Part shown: positions 1-10,211 of the stretch, piece after piece
Layout of the letters: each line of letters opens with the position of its first letter
Numbering within the stretch: position 1 is the stretch's first letter
From: Nemertoderma westbladi
Taxonomy: Eukaryota > Xenacoelomorpha > Nemertodermatida > Nemertodermatidae
Direction: 5' to 3'
DNA: 54,780 nt
Assembly: GCA_032718475.1 (NCBI GenBank)
Contig: JAUCBJ010004920.1
Coordinates: 1-54,780 of the forward strand
Notes under the pieces: generated by a model
Database searches by the model: none
Told to the model about the DNA's origin: nothing
Seen by the model: the letters and a program-made list of their open reading frames with translations, nothing else
Translations under genes and position numbers: made by a program

Positions 1-2
1 GT

Positions 3-1349
3 AGAAAATTCACCGCTCGCTATACGCATCGTAATGGTACGTATATGGACTTCTTAACTACTGGTCATCCTATCGACCTACACGATACGAACGATATAGA
101 CACCAAAGGGAAATGGTTTATTTAAATATCATACCCAGCGGAAGCGGAACGATAAACTGAGACTCGAACACGAAAATTCTATTCGAAACCGACTCGAAAG
201 TGCAGATGTCGAAGAGCCGGATAAACGCAGCGACTCCACCAAATACCTGGAATTCTTGAGAGAAACCTATCTCGATATTACCAGTCAACAGAATCTAGAA
301 ACTCTATATCCTCAAGGTATACATCATGACCGCATGGTAGAACTCAAACGGTTCTATTCCACTATGATGTATCTTACCGCCGATCGATCGCTACCTGTTG
401 TACCGGATAGCTTCGAACGGATGGAGGAATATTGTAAGCTGGAGAAAGATCACTCGCGTTTCCCCTACAAGACGTGCGTTTTTGGTATTATTGCGATGAA
501 TGCCCAAGACCCAACCAACAAACGGAAAGACATAAACATCCGCGGAGACATTGCTTTAAACACGGTTTTACTCGCTATACTTACGGGAGTTTCGAGCGAA
601 ACTTGTTCGATGTATCACCTACGCTTGTTCGACTCAGACGATCCTTAAATAAACCAATGATCAGAGTTTCGGAATACTCGATCAGAACTCCTCATTCCCT
701 AGTGAGACTTCAGACTCTTGATCCTATTAGTATGACGGATCCTCCCGAGCTGTACTCACTGCTCAAAGATCTAGTGTTACCTGAACAATTAGTCGGTGGC
801 ACCCCAGTTGTGGGCTTCCTAGATATTAGCCCATTCTACCTAACCGGATTGGGACGCGGACATTTAATATCGCCGTTTAACCCTTACCATCGTCCCGGCT
901 TAACACGATATAACCTGTCACCAAAGTGGCGGAGAACGTTGTACCAAACGAGTTAAACGCTATTCTACAAAGATCAGAAAGGAAACCTGCGTTTGTTCAG
1001 ATAAACGTAAGTTGCACTAGCAAGTCCAAGCGGTACACAAAGTAAATTTATATCAGTTCAATCGGGAAATCCAGAATATCTAAGAAGTTATCGAACTTGG
1101 ACAACCCTATTCTCTACGAGAGTTTTTGGATGAACGTATCCAGCTACGAGTGGAGGAAAATCAGCTCGAGGAGAAGCATATCGAAACTGCGGACACCCCG
1201 ACCATAATCCTACACCTTCTGATGCAATCATATTGCACCCTTCACCCAGGATTTATAACCCTCCTAGTAAAGTGGCTCGCCCTAAAGAGAAAAGGACTCT
1301 TGCTAGCCTCAAAAAACTGTGTAAACGCCGTCTGCGTAAGAAAGACTAA
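3..1349 (+). pseudogene. Decayed reading frame of unknown function, possibly last ORF of an LTR retroelement
   Basis: I do not recognise this protein. Coding-like sequence starts at the window edge in frame 3 (3-119), moves to frame 1 (121 to about 475) and returns to frame 3 (474-1349), with stops at 954, 1005, 1011 and a TGA at 1131. In the second frame-3 stretch a Cys/His-rich patch, YYCDECP followed within 20 residues by closely spaced His and one Cys, could bind zinc. The last 30 residues are strongly basic (KLCKRRLRKKD), like a nucleic-acid-binding tail, and end at TAA 1347-1349. Frequent CGA arginine codons resemble BEL-1 at 8-18 kb. Eighty bases on, a purine-rich run ending in GGGAGCGG precedes TGTAAAAGC, which could be a polypurine tract and an LTR start, so a retroelement 3' ORF is plausible. 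The 5' part lies outside the window. That it once coded is fairly clear; its identity is not. Confidence 0.4.
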
Positions 1350-2639
1350 CTGTTTAGAGTATCTTTATATTTTAGAAACTGTGATTTGTTATATTTTATA
1401 GACTTAAATCCCATTTTCTGGGAGCGGTGTAAAAGCTTTTGCGTAATTAGCCGGTTATTTTCCCCGTAAAGTACTCTGTGGTTGGTTTACCAGGCATAAA
1501 AAGGCCGTGTCCTTGCTGTACTGGTGTTTTAGAGGACATAAAAGTCATTTCTTCTGTATTTGTACTTTAGAGGACATAATCCGCAATCTCGCGACGCAAT
1601 AAGCTAGATCCTCTTGAAAACAGTGTCGCTACCATGACGACGGCTAACAGCTGATATTGCCACGTCGACATTTCTTTGTTTCTTTGTTCTCTCGTTGCTC
1701 GGTCGACCAATCAGAGCGTTTTTTGACTCTGTGTTGGAGTTGGATACAGAAACTCAGTAATTCAGTGTTATGTTTTTGCCCAGAGCCTAAGAACACCGGC
1801 TTTTGGCACCTCCGTGTTTCAGTCTTTAGTCTTACATTAGTAGGCTTAATTATAGAACGTATATCTGTTATCGAGTTACCTTATCAATGCAATTCAATGC
1901 TTACTAAACATATCATGCATATCTTACTTAACATTACTGCTTTTGCTGTCGGTTATTCATTATATTTGTTGATGGAAGATTATATTTGGAATACTGATCA
2001 ATAGTCAGACACCCAACCTTCTTGATATACTAAAGGTTAGAGAGGACTGTTACAGATAAACGATTGCGACCTATGTTAAGTGGTTTGAAGTGAATCTAAT
2101 GCTATTTTATAGGCCCTACATGTATTGTCTGTTATTCTCTTTGTATGTGACTAAAATTAGTGAAGGTCGGCAGATTGGTGTGCAGCATTGTGCAGCATTG
2201 TGTATGATTGTGACTGATAACAAAGCATCTCCTAAAGAATGCGCCATATACGTGAATCCATAGCCATCTCATTGCGTCTGGTTTAAGTCATAACTCTGTT
2301 TACATATTTAGAGCGCCACGTCCTAAAGGAACTGTTAATATTTCCCGAAAGTTAATAATATTTGTCAGAGATTATATATTACGATCAGTCGAATAATACA
2401 GTAGGCTTACACCATCAATCATTAAGCTTCCGAATTCAGTCTCCCGGGTATATCCAGCGGGTGAATGATTGCGCATAGACTGGCTTCGGCTAATGTAGTG
2501 TATCAAATACTCGTCATAGGCTAAAGACTACATATCATCTAAAAGACATCCTAATTTGGCAGGTTAAACTGTCAAAGGTCTTAAAAGCGCAAACAAAGCA
2601 CGCCTTAATTAATGCCAGTGTGGTTGAAATTATATATTT
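1350..2639. other. No gene seen; possible 3' LTR from about 1428
   Basis: No supported reading frame. A candidate LTR could begin at TGTAAAAGC (1428), directly after a purine-rich GGGAGCGG, and end near GACTGTTACA (about 2053); it would contain a TATA-like CATAAAAAGG at about 1496. Only one copy is visible, so neither boundary can be confirmed. From 2054 to 2639 I see only AT-rich unique sequence with a short direct repeat of GTGCAGCATT near 2180-2200. Confidence 0.25.
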
Positions 2640-3183
2640 TTCGTGCATCACTAATTTCAGCAGTATTTTACGGCTGTGAAACTTGGATTGGGAGTTCACC
2701 TATTAAGTTGACCACAATGTATGATAATACTGCTCTGCGCAGCACATGGTGTAAGACGACAGACGTGTAGTGAAATTTTACACATTGAGTCTGGGTTTCC
2801 AGACGCTGACACATTTATAAGGTATCGACAACGCAGTTTCCTTGTAACCATTTCGACAAGCCGTGATCGGCACGTTCCTCTCATGTTTGTACTCGACCTC
2901 GGTGGGGAAGCCTGCACTCCTAATGGCCAGAAAAATTGACGAGCTCCTGTCTTTGCCCGAATCTCCACTAGTGTCAAGCTGCTCTGCCACAAAGGCCCGT
3001 ATCATGGCTAGTACCAGAACTAGAACTGAAGATTGGACGTTGGTCCCGCAGTGATTACAAGTCTCGCATTTGTGGTTGCGGTTGCCCACAATCCGAGAGA
3101 CACATTGTCGAAAGTTGTACTGCATTAGCGGGAGCCAGAAAGACGCACCCAAATGTCAGACTCCTTACGGACGTTGACAGTTG
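2640..3183 (+). pseudogene. LINE C-terminal fragment (post-RT domain and CCHC-like end)
   Basis: Three short conserved pieces lie in the order expected for the C-terminus of an APE-type non-LTR retrotransposon, in shifting frames. ISAVFYGCETW (frame 2, about 2655-2687) matches the post-RT YGxExW motif. TCSEILHIESGFPDADTFIR (frame 3, about 2762-2821) matches the region before the C-terminal zinc motif. ICGCGCPQSERHIVESC (frame 2, about 3068-3118) gives the CxC...H...C signature that often ends LINE ORF2 proteins; a TGA follows at 3173-3175. Frameshifts between the pieces show it is dead. It has no RT core, so it is a 5'-truncated or eroded copy. The ATTT-type satellite starts about 50 bp downstream and may have grown from the LINE tail. 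Clade assignment is not possible. Confidence 0.55.
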
Positions 3184-3229
3184 ACGTTTTTACATTGTGT
3201 GTGCCTTATCGCTGCTCGAGTAGTAATTA

Positions 3230-3800
3230 TTAATTTATTTAGCCGGAAAATTAAGTTATTTACGTACGTCATTTAGATGCATATTTATTTATTTACATAT
3301 TTATTTATTTACATATTTATTTATTTACATATTTATTTATTTACATATTTATTTATTTACATATTTATTTATTTACATATTTACATATTTATTTACATAT
3401 TTACATATTTATTTACATATTTACATATTTATTTATTTACATATTTATTTATTTACATATTTATTTATTTACATATTTATTTATTTACATATTTATTTAT
3501 TTACATATTTATTTATTTACATATTTATTTATTTACATATTTACATATTTATTTATTTACATATTTATTTATTTATATATTTATTTATTTACATATTTAT
3601 TTATTTACATATTTATTTATTTACATATTTATTTATTTACATATTTATTTATTTGCATATTTACATATTTATTTATTTACATATTTATTTATTTACATAT
3701 TTATTTATTTACATATTTACATATTTATTTATTTACATATTTATTTATTTACATATTTATTTATTTACATATTTACATATTTATTTATTTACATAATTAT
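3230..3800. repeat. ATTT-type satellite, 16-bp unit with shorter variants
   Basis: Tandem array of CATATTTATTTATTTA, about 33 units, mixed with 8- and 12-bp short units that lack one or two ATTT blocks. The long reading frame through it (about 3277-3807, all Ile/Tyr/Leu/Phe/Thr/His) is a consequence of the repeat and not a gene. Confidence 0.95.
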
Positions 3801-4778
3801 TTATTAAGCTACTCCTTCCTACGACACATCCCGGGCCGGAACTCGGTCCCTCAGCCGAGCCGGGCAATCATCGGGGTTGAACCCTTCTCCCTGGTAGATC
3901 ACCTCGCTTGTCTTCAGGGGGCTCGCAAAGTGGGGCGAACACTACAGCTTGCACGGGAGGACTCCGGGTTCAAGGAGGCGATCGAAGACATGTCACAGAC
4001 CCGACGACGCACAGTACAACGAGCTGTTGACTACCGTACCAGCGGCTGGATTTCCTGTCTCCCCCATGCAGAGCATCACCTCGACCTTTCTCCTCGTGAG
4101 TTCCGGGATGCGGTGGCCATCCGCTATGGTCGGCCCCTCGCCTCGGTTCCGAGCCGGTGCGATGGGTGCGGGGCCCCCTTCGATCTTAACCACGGGTTAA
4201 ATTGCAAGAAAGGAGGTCTCGTCATCCAGCGCCACAATGAGCTACGGGACGTTGTGGGCGACCTGGCGGCGGCGGCGTTCGGGCCCCGCAATGTTACTTG
4301 CGAGCCGGTCGTTCGGGAGCAGCAGGGGGTCGACGGAGCTTCTGGTCTTCGGTGTGACGTGGGCATTCGGGGGGCGTTCAACCCGCAGACCCAGGCGTTG
4401 ATCGACATCAGGTTGGTTAACCTTGACGCCGGGTCTTATGCGGGGCGCTCCCCGATGTCAGTCCTCGAGTCAGCCGAAGACGAGAAGAAGCGGCTCTACT
4501 CCGACGCAGTCTGGGCGCGGCGTGGCGACTTCTCGCCATACGTTGCCTCCTGCGACGGAGTGTTGGCCCCCCAAGCGGACAAGCTCCTCAGGACCATTGC
4601 CCAGAAGCTCCACCGGACGTGGGGGAGACCCTACAGCATGGTGATGGGGTGGGTCCGTACCCGGGTCCAGCTGGCTATCGTACGCGGGGCTTCCCATTGC
4701 CTTAGAGGGTCGCGGACGAAATGGCGTAGCGGGCTCGGGCTGGACGACGGCGCTGGGATACCAGGTGGCTTTGTGTGA
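3801..4778 (+). pseudogene. 3' part of a non-LTR retrotransposon: CCHC plus restriction-like endonuclease-type domain
   Basis: A single open frame runs from the satellite edge to TGA 4776-4778. It shows a known retroelement module in order. First is a helical segment, SGWISCLPHAEHHLDLSPRE then FRDAVAIRYG. Then comes a zinc motif CDGCGAPFDLNHGLNC (C-x2-C-x7-H-x3-C), followed by KKGG and RHNELRD. Next is RCDVGI, with IDIRL about 20 residues later, which can be read as the PD-(D/E)xK-like core of the restriction-like endonuclease that nicks target DNA. Last is a conserved C-terminal block (GWVRTRVQLAIVRG, CLRG). This layout is seen at the C-terminus of R2/CRE-type or related LINEs in marine invertebrates. 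The RT is absent, so the copy is 5'-truncated. At roughly 60 percent GC it stands out sharply from AT-rich flanks. The ATG at 3990 is internal; no natural start is present. Exact family is uncertain. Confidence 0.6.
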
Positions 4779-6390
4779 CAGGTGGTGTTGGTGCTAGTAT
4801 TTTGCTAATTGATTAACAAACGTTGTGCTAAAACATTTTGCTGTGTGGTATTGTATGTAATAAATCTATCGTGCATTTATTAGTTTACAGAAATTATTAA
4901 TAATAAATTCTGATTTATCAGTTTATTAGCGTCGTCATACCTATGATGGTTATGAGTGTTATATCTATATATTTTTAGCAATTGTCAATGTGTGCGATGG
5001 ACAGAGTATTTGTGGTGAGCATATCTTTGTTATTTTGATAGAAATTGTTTATTCTTTTGTGCTCTCTTTATTTATCATTTATATTCTAAAACTTTTGTCA
5101 ATAAATAATATAAATATATATAGGCCTAGGCCTAATAATCAGTAAATAAAAGCAAGGCCATCGTAATACCATCGTAATCTTAATAATGTATTATGATGGT
5201 CTTGATGCATGCATGGCCTTGCCTTGATGAAAGTTTATATCTTGGAACACTGGAACTGGAACTACTGTCAGACTGTAGACCTGAATTCCCAAGATTTAAA
5301 ACTGAAAGTATAATTTATAAATTGGAAATGATATACAAATGATACAATTCGTCTTTTTAGGTTTCGTACTATACTATTTCATTTTTTAAATAAATAAATG
5401 AAATTCGCTTTATTGTGTTGCTATAGACGACCAGATAGTATAGATACGACCCGCCAAGCCGCTGCAAAACTCCTAAATTTAGTGGGCCAGTTATTTATCT
5501 TAGATATAAACCCTGAAACAATACTGTAGGTCTAGCGGGTCGAAAGTACTTGACCATAACTAAAATAATTATGGCTCCCTTTCAGACGAGGCAAATTAAA
5601 ATTGAATAGCTCCAATAGTTTTGAGATATGAGGAGTTCCTGGAACCCATTTCAGCACCTTTCGGAATTGAAAAAAAAACTCACTCTAAATACACACACAC
5701 CCCTTTAAAGACTTATGGTAGAACCAACCATATTATTATTGTTACTATACAGTGTAGTTTACGCCAATTAAACCAACTTTATATTAGTTCCATGGTAGTT
5801 AGTTAGTAGTGATTCAGGGAGCTACGATGCAATAATAACAGATGTCCACCGCCCGCCCAGAGCCAATAATTCAATATTACCCCCAAATTTTCTCATTTAC
5901 ACAGATAGTGGCCGCAAGTGAAAATAGTGATCTTTAGCAAGGGCAATAAAGTCTTGTTCATTGTTTTGGTTTGAAAACACCGCCACTGTAACCTGCTCGT
6001 TCCCCTTAATATTTTAGATCAACTTTTTAAACTCATTTTAATTTAGGTTTAAGAAATTAATTTAAAAAATTAAGGTAAGGAGCAGGTTACAATGGCGGTG
6101 TTTTCTAACAAAACCAGCAAACAAAACATAATTTAATATCATATCATATTTATCATTTGCTAATTTATAAGAAATTATACTATATTTACAGTAGTTTATT
6201 AATTTTAATCAAGACACTAAATATGGAATGCTGCATGTATCATACAGTATTTGGTACATATGTACTGTTGAAAAGCGCACGAGCAGGTAGAGAGTACAGT
6301 CAGACGACTGAACCAAAGAACAGTTAGAGTAACATACTGTACAGTATCGTTATCTGTATCGTTATTTATTATGTACTACTATACATACAA
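4779..6390. other. No gene seen; AT-rich sequence upstream of BEL-1
   Basis: AT-rich, with no reading frame that resembles a known protein. AATAAA-like signals occur just after the endonuclease-type fragment (about 4857-4911) and could be its poly(A) region. A foldback at 5961-6119 is listed separately. The last bases before the BEL-1 5' LTR are TACAA. Confidence 0.6.
5961..6119. repeat. Inverted repeat (hairpin, MITE-like)
   Basis: The left arm contains AACACCGCCACTGTAACCTG and the right arm reads back CAGGTTACAATGGCGGTGTT. The arms are about 50 bp with a few mismatches, continuing outward into TTGTTTTGGTTTG versus CTAACAAAACCAGC. The centre is itself partly palindromic (AATTTAGG...AAATTAAGG). 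It could be a small foldback element or MITE of about 160 bp; no target-site duplication was identified. Confidence 0.65.
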
Positions 6391-7791
6391 TGTTCGCGGT
6401 ATTTCAACTTTTCTTAACGCGAGTTGAATATTTTTTGGATTTATTTGAAATGAATATTCCAATATCAATACTGGGTGCGGGAACATGGAATTCGGGCACA
6501 TTCAATAGACTGGGGGCGATTTACGGGCGAATATTGGGGCGACTTACGGGGTACGGGACTCATGTCAGATATTTAAGGGCCAGGGGTGGGAGGCAAAGTT
6601 AAGCAGTACAAAGGTTTGTCTGAATACTATTAGGGCTAGCCAACTTCCTGCTGCCTGTAGAGGTGGATTTGGTAACTCGCTAGGCCTAGGAACAAGGACT
6701 GCCCTTAGCTGTCCCTGGCCAACAGTAGTTATTGCGAGCCTGAATAAGGACTTGGAAAGTCTGCTGCTTGTGTCAGGGATTTGCGACGGGAACTGACAGA
6801 CAGATCCTTAGTGGTCCCTGGTTGCTGGCAGTTATTACGAGCCTGAATAAGGACTTGGAAAGCTTGGCGACATATGCCAGGGACTTGCGATGGGTTGACT
6901 GACTAACGGAGGAAGGGTTTGATGAGGACTGCCTTCCTGGAGTGGGTTCCATGACTGGTGTTAGTACAAGCCTGAATAAGGACTCGGAAAACCACCAACC
7001 GTTGGGACTCACGATGGGCTGACAGACCCCTTGCCAAGCTGTACCACTTTCCTGATGACCGATCCCTTCGGGGTTTGGGAAGGGTGGGATGGACATGCAA
7101 CGGGGTCGGAAGACAAAGGACAGGACTCTACTGGCCTACCGACTGTTCGGAGCAGCTCCTCGGCTACCGAAGCGACTATGAGCCTGAAAAGGATTCGGAA
7201 AGCTTAGGTGGTTGGGTCCCTGTGATGAACCGACGGACCCCTAGCCAAGCCATACCACTTTCCTGATGACCGATCCCTTCGGGGTTCGGGAAGGGTGGGA
7301 TGGACATGCAAACGGGTCCACCGACTTGACCGACCCTTAGCCAAGCCGTACCGCTTTCCTGATGACCGATCCCTCTGGGGTTCGGGAAGGGTGGGACGGA
7401 CACGCAACAGGGTCGACCGACACCGACACTACGGTACTGAGACTAGGACCGAGGGAAAATGGGGAACGTTAGTTAGGTTAAAATCTAAAGCAAACAGTGG
7501 GTAATTAAATAATGTACTGTAGGGATTTATATTGTCATATATTATTGTGAATATTTGGAGTATATTGGTTTGGGGAAGCCCAACTTATTCTCAATCAAGA
7601 TTCAACCGTAGGGAAGTTACATTAAAGATTATATCCAACCAATGCAACTTTTTCTCAACCGCGATCTTGCATTTAAGAAAGTATTCCTTCTCCACTCCCA
7701 ATATCCGGTGACTGGCTGGAATTCCGTGGTCTAAAAGTTCCACCTCCAGCATCGGCGTTTTTCCCCCATGGTGTCGGGAATAACGGCAACA
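6391..7791 (+). repeat. BEL-1 5' LTR
   Basis: 1401 bp, TG...CA. It matches the 3' LTR along its length but lacks one 96-bp tandem unit. It contains four copies of the hairpin motif (6735-7197) and three copies of a second strong hairpin, CCGATCCCTTCGGGGTTYGG and variants, each within a unit starting GCCAAGCC (about 7030, 7245, 7338). Many CpGs intact in the 3' LTR are TpG or CpA here, for example CAAG at 6967 for CGAG at 19422 and TGAG at 7179 for CGAG at 19634. Short open frames inside it are repeat artefacts. Confidence 0.93.
6735..7197 (+). repeat. Four copies of the BEL-1 hairpin motif in the 5' LTR
   Basis: Copies begin at 6735, 6838, 6967 and 7179. The ancestral form, read from the 3' LTR, is CGAGCCTGAATAAGGACTCG: a CGAG/CTCG stem, an inner CC/GG pair and a 7-nt loop. 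Copy 4 has the shorter TGAAAAGG form, which is also the form found in the coding copies. Each 5'-LTR copy carries one C-to-T or G-to-A change at a stem CpG. Confidence 0.8.
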
Positions 7792-7998
7792 AAATTGAGA
7801 ATAAGACGCGGCCAACTTCAACTGGTGGAAGTTGGGAATTCTACAGTACTATTCAAACTCTCTCCATGCTTAACCAGCACCCACTATGAGGAAACTCTGG
7901 TATTTGATTTAAGACAAAGCCGTGGTTCAATCAATCTACAAACTCGAACTAAAACACTCGTAGTCGGCAGATCATAAATAGAGAGTCGTTAACAGGGA

Positions 7999-8190
7999 AT
8001 GGAAGTATCGATCACACCTATTGATATAATCCAAGTTGAGCCAGGAATCTGGCACGTCGAAGTTGAAGTACAAGGAACGAACGTTGGACGATTCAGGATT
8101 ACCGTTCGGGTAGTCTCGGCTGAATACAAGACATACAAAGAACTATTTTACGATATCGCATATCTAGCAATCAACGAAGCGCTAGAATGA
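7999..8190 (+). CDS. Small leader ORF of BEL-1 (63 aa), overlapping the gag start by ATGA
   Basis: Intact 63-residue frame from ATG 7999 to TGA 8188-8190. I recognise no family. It is acidic and beta-rich in appearance (WHVEVEVQGTNVGRFRITVR) with no membrane segment or zinc motif. Its stop overlaps the first gag ATG (8187-8189) as ATGA, an arrangement that can couple translation of two ORFs by termination-reinitiation. It could equally be the eroded 5' end of gag in another frame, or chance. It is preceded in the same frame by another open stretch (7768-7977, ending TAA) that spans the LTR edge and is probably not coding. Confidence 0.35.
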   Translation: MEVSITPIDIIQVEPGIWHVEVEVQGTNVGRFRITVRVVSAEYKTYKELFYDIAYLAINEALE

Positions 8191-10209
8191 CGACGAATAA
8201 CGTCTCCGATACTGATGAAATGGACCCCCACACAGACTTGGAAACCGAAGAGTTACCGAATGTGAAAAACATGGCCCATTGACTGGGAGCTCTCAAAGGC
8301 GGAGTGACTCGAGCATACCACCGCATCGAGAAACAACTTAAGGGAGCCGAGACCCCCCTCAGCGATATACAGACTCAATTACAGAATATCCAAAGTATCT
8401 TACAACGATATGAAAGGATGATACAAGCATCTCAGGAACTCATTCCCACACCCGATCTGGGAAACTACCCCAGACTCGAAGAACACATCGCACATTTGGA
8501 CGAGTTCCGCAAGCAACATCAGAGGACCCTCAGCCTCGTAAGAGGCTACGAGGAACAGTATTATAAACAAACTGAAAGGGCGGATGCAGAATCGGTACGG
8601 ACCTCCAGAACCAGGACCGTGGTTCAGCGAAAAAGAACTGGGTCCTCGAGGCACCAGCGCGCAGTTCTCAAGGGGGTCAACCACTCCGAGATCAGCTACG
8701 AGAACAGAGGGTATTGGCCCTTAAAGCTCGAATGGAAGACGAATATGTCCAACTGCAAATTCAACAGGATGCACTGGCGGAGGAAAGACATAAACAAGAG
8801 GCCGAAATAGAGGCCGAACGACAAAAGCAAGAGGCCGAAATAGAGGCCGAAAAACGTAAACAAGAGGCCAAAAGGAATAAACGAGAGGCTGAACAACGGG
8901 CCGAACTATGTAAACAACAGGCCGAATGGAATAAACAAGAGGCCGAACAACGGGCCGAACTATGTAAACGAGAGGCCGAACAACAGACCGAAATACGTAA
9001 ACAAGAGGCCGAAATGCGTAAACGGAACACCAAGGCCCAAGCGATTCTTATTCACAAGAAGAACGCGGATATTGCTAAACTCGCAGACTACGAAGCTGCA
9101 CTCATAGAACGGGACCTTCAACTATACAAGGACTGGGAAAGGGGTATAGAACAGGACTATGAACCAATTCTGGTCCCGGAGTTAGAAAAGTCATTTACAC
9201 CACCGGCTGCGGAACCCCCAAAACCTGAGTTTCCGCCAACCATACGGTCCGCGTTATCGGCACAAGCACCAGTATTCCACCCCCCACCAGCTATGCTTAA
9301 GAATGAGGAACCTTATTTCCCATCCAATCCCACGGCACCGAGCGTTCCCCAGTACGAGCCTGAAAAGGACTCGGAACAGGACGCCACCCCTCGATCCAAC
9401 AGTCCATTCACATCCACACCAAAAATCCATAACCGCATCATCATTAAAACTCCACCTCTCATCGATCTATCGTGCATGGGAGAGAGTGTTAGTAATTACA
9501 ATCCTCCTAGTCATTCCAGTTCAGACGACGTCGGCATCATCCGAGCCTTGGAAAACCGCCTGGCTATGCCCAAGATGGAGATCCGCACCTTCGAGGGAGA
9601 CCCCGTCGATTACCTCGGATTTAAGAAACGGTTCTTCGCTCAGATCGGGTCAACGGATATAACCGACGCACAAAAACTGCTGGTATATTTATCCCAATAC
9701 CTAGGCGACAAACCACGTCGAATCATTAAATGTTTGAAGGAGGATCTCACGAAGCGTACCACGACGCATGGAAAACTCTAGATAAAAGGTACGGAAACAT
9801 CGGAACTATAATTAATAAGACGCTCGAGAATCTGATACAGGACGCTGGATCCCTAGGGGATCCACAGAATATCCAAGAGTTCTCGGATTCTATGAAAGAT
9901 GCCTACTACACTTTAAAACCATTAAACAAGGAGGAACAAGTAAACAACATTTTAAACCTCCGACAGATTGCCCGAAAGTTCCCCGGATGGCTGCAAAGCA
10001 AATGGGCGTATAAATGCGTAGATCTACGACGCAGACACCCAGATCGGGATCCCAGTTTCCTCGAAATGTCGGCATTCCTAGATGATATCTCCAAAGCCAT
10101 GAATGACTCGATGTTCTCCAAACAAAGTCTCTCCAAATTAGACGGAGTAAAGAACAACTCTAGGAGCAGGCACCCACTCCGAAACCGAGATTCCGTCCCC
10201 CTGCGGTGA
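8187..10209 (+). pseudogene. gag: BEL-1 gag (capsid-type protein), broken
   Basis: I take the start as ATG 8187. Frame 3 then hits TGA 8280-8282 just before LGALKGGVTRAYHRIEKQL, which matches the N-terminal KGxxTR helix of BEL/Pao Gag proteins. A frame change at about 8600-8660 leads to frame 2, with a long Glu/Lys/Gln-rich coiled coil (about 8714-9060) built from repeated KQEAE-like units, a Pro-rich linker, then MEIRTFEGDPVDYLGFKKRF (about 9568-9627), the start of the BEL Gag domain (DUF1759 type). A second indel at about 9740 moves it to frame 1, where YHDAWKTLDKRYG continues the same domain, ending at TGA 10207-10209. The zinc knuckle typical of the Gag C-terminus lies in the next frame at 10440-10481. 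Gag would package the element RNA; this copy cannot make a full protein. Confidence 0.8.
9355..9373 (+). repeat. Hairpin motif copy inside gag
   Basis: CGAGCCTGAAAAGGACTCG, identical in its stem to the 3'-LTR copies and closest to LTR copy 4. It is read here as tyr-EPEKDS-glu. Upstream AGTA also matches the LTR copies (TTAGTACGAGCC). Confidence 0.75.
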
Positions 10210-10211
10210 GT
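10200..10211 (+). other. Candidate 5' splice donor at the gag/pol frame junction
   Basis: GCG|GTGAGT at 10203-10211 fits the metazoan donor consensus closely and sits exactly where the gag frame ends (TGA 10207-10209) and the pol frame takes over. Splicing from here to AG 16012-16013 would keep gag frame 1 open into ORF3. This is an inference from sequence alone and the acceptor is weak. Confidence 0.3.

Noticed and set aside
3277-3807. 176-codon ORF of Ile/Tyr/Leu/Phe repeats
   Set aside because: It is the translation of the 16-bp ATTT-type satellite.
5621-5806. 61-codon plus ORF
   Set aside because: No homology, AT-rich context, short length expected by chance.
6773-7504. Pro/Arg-rich short ORFs inside the BEL-1 LTRs on both strands (also 19228-20055)
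   Set aside because: They follow the LTR tandem units and recur in both LTRs with frame-breaking differences.
7792-7840. Primer-binding site directly after the 5' LTR
   Set aside because: The adjoining sequence AAATTGAGAATAAG does not start with TGG; a TGG lies about 30 bp on, but I could not match it to a tRNA end with confidence.
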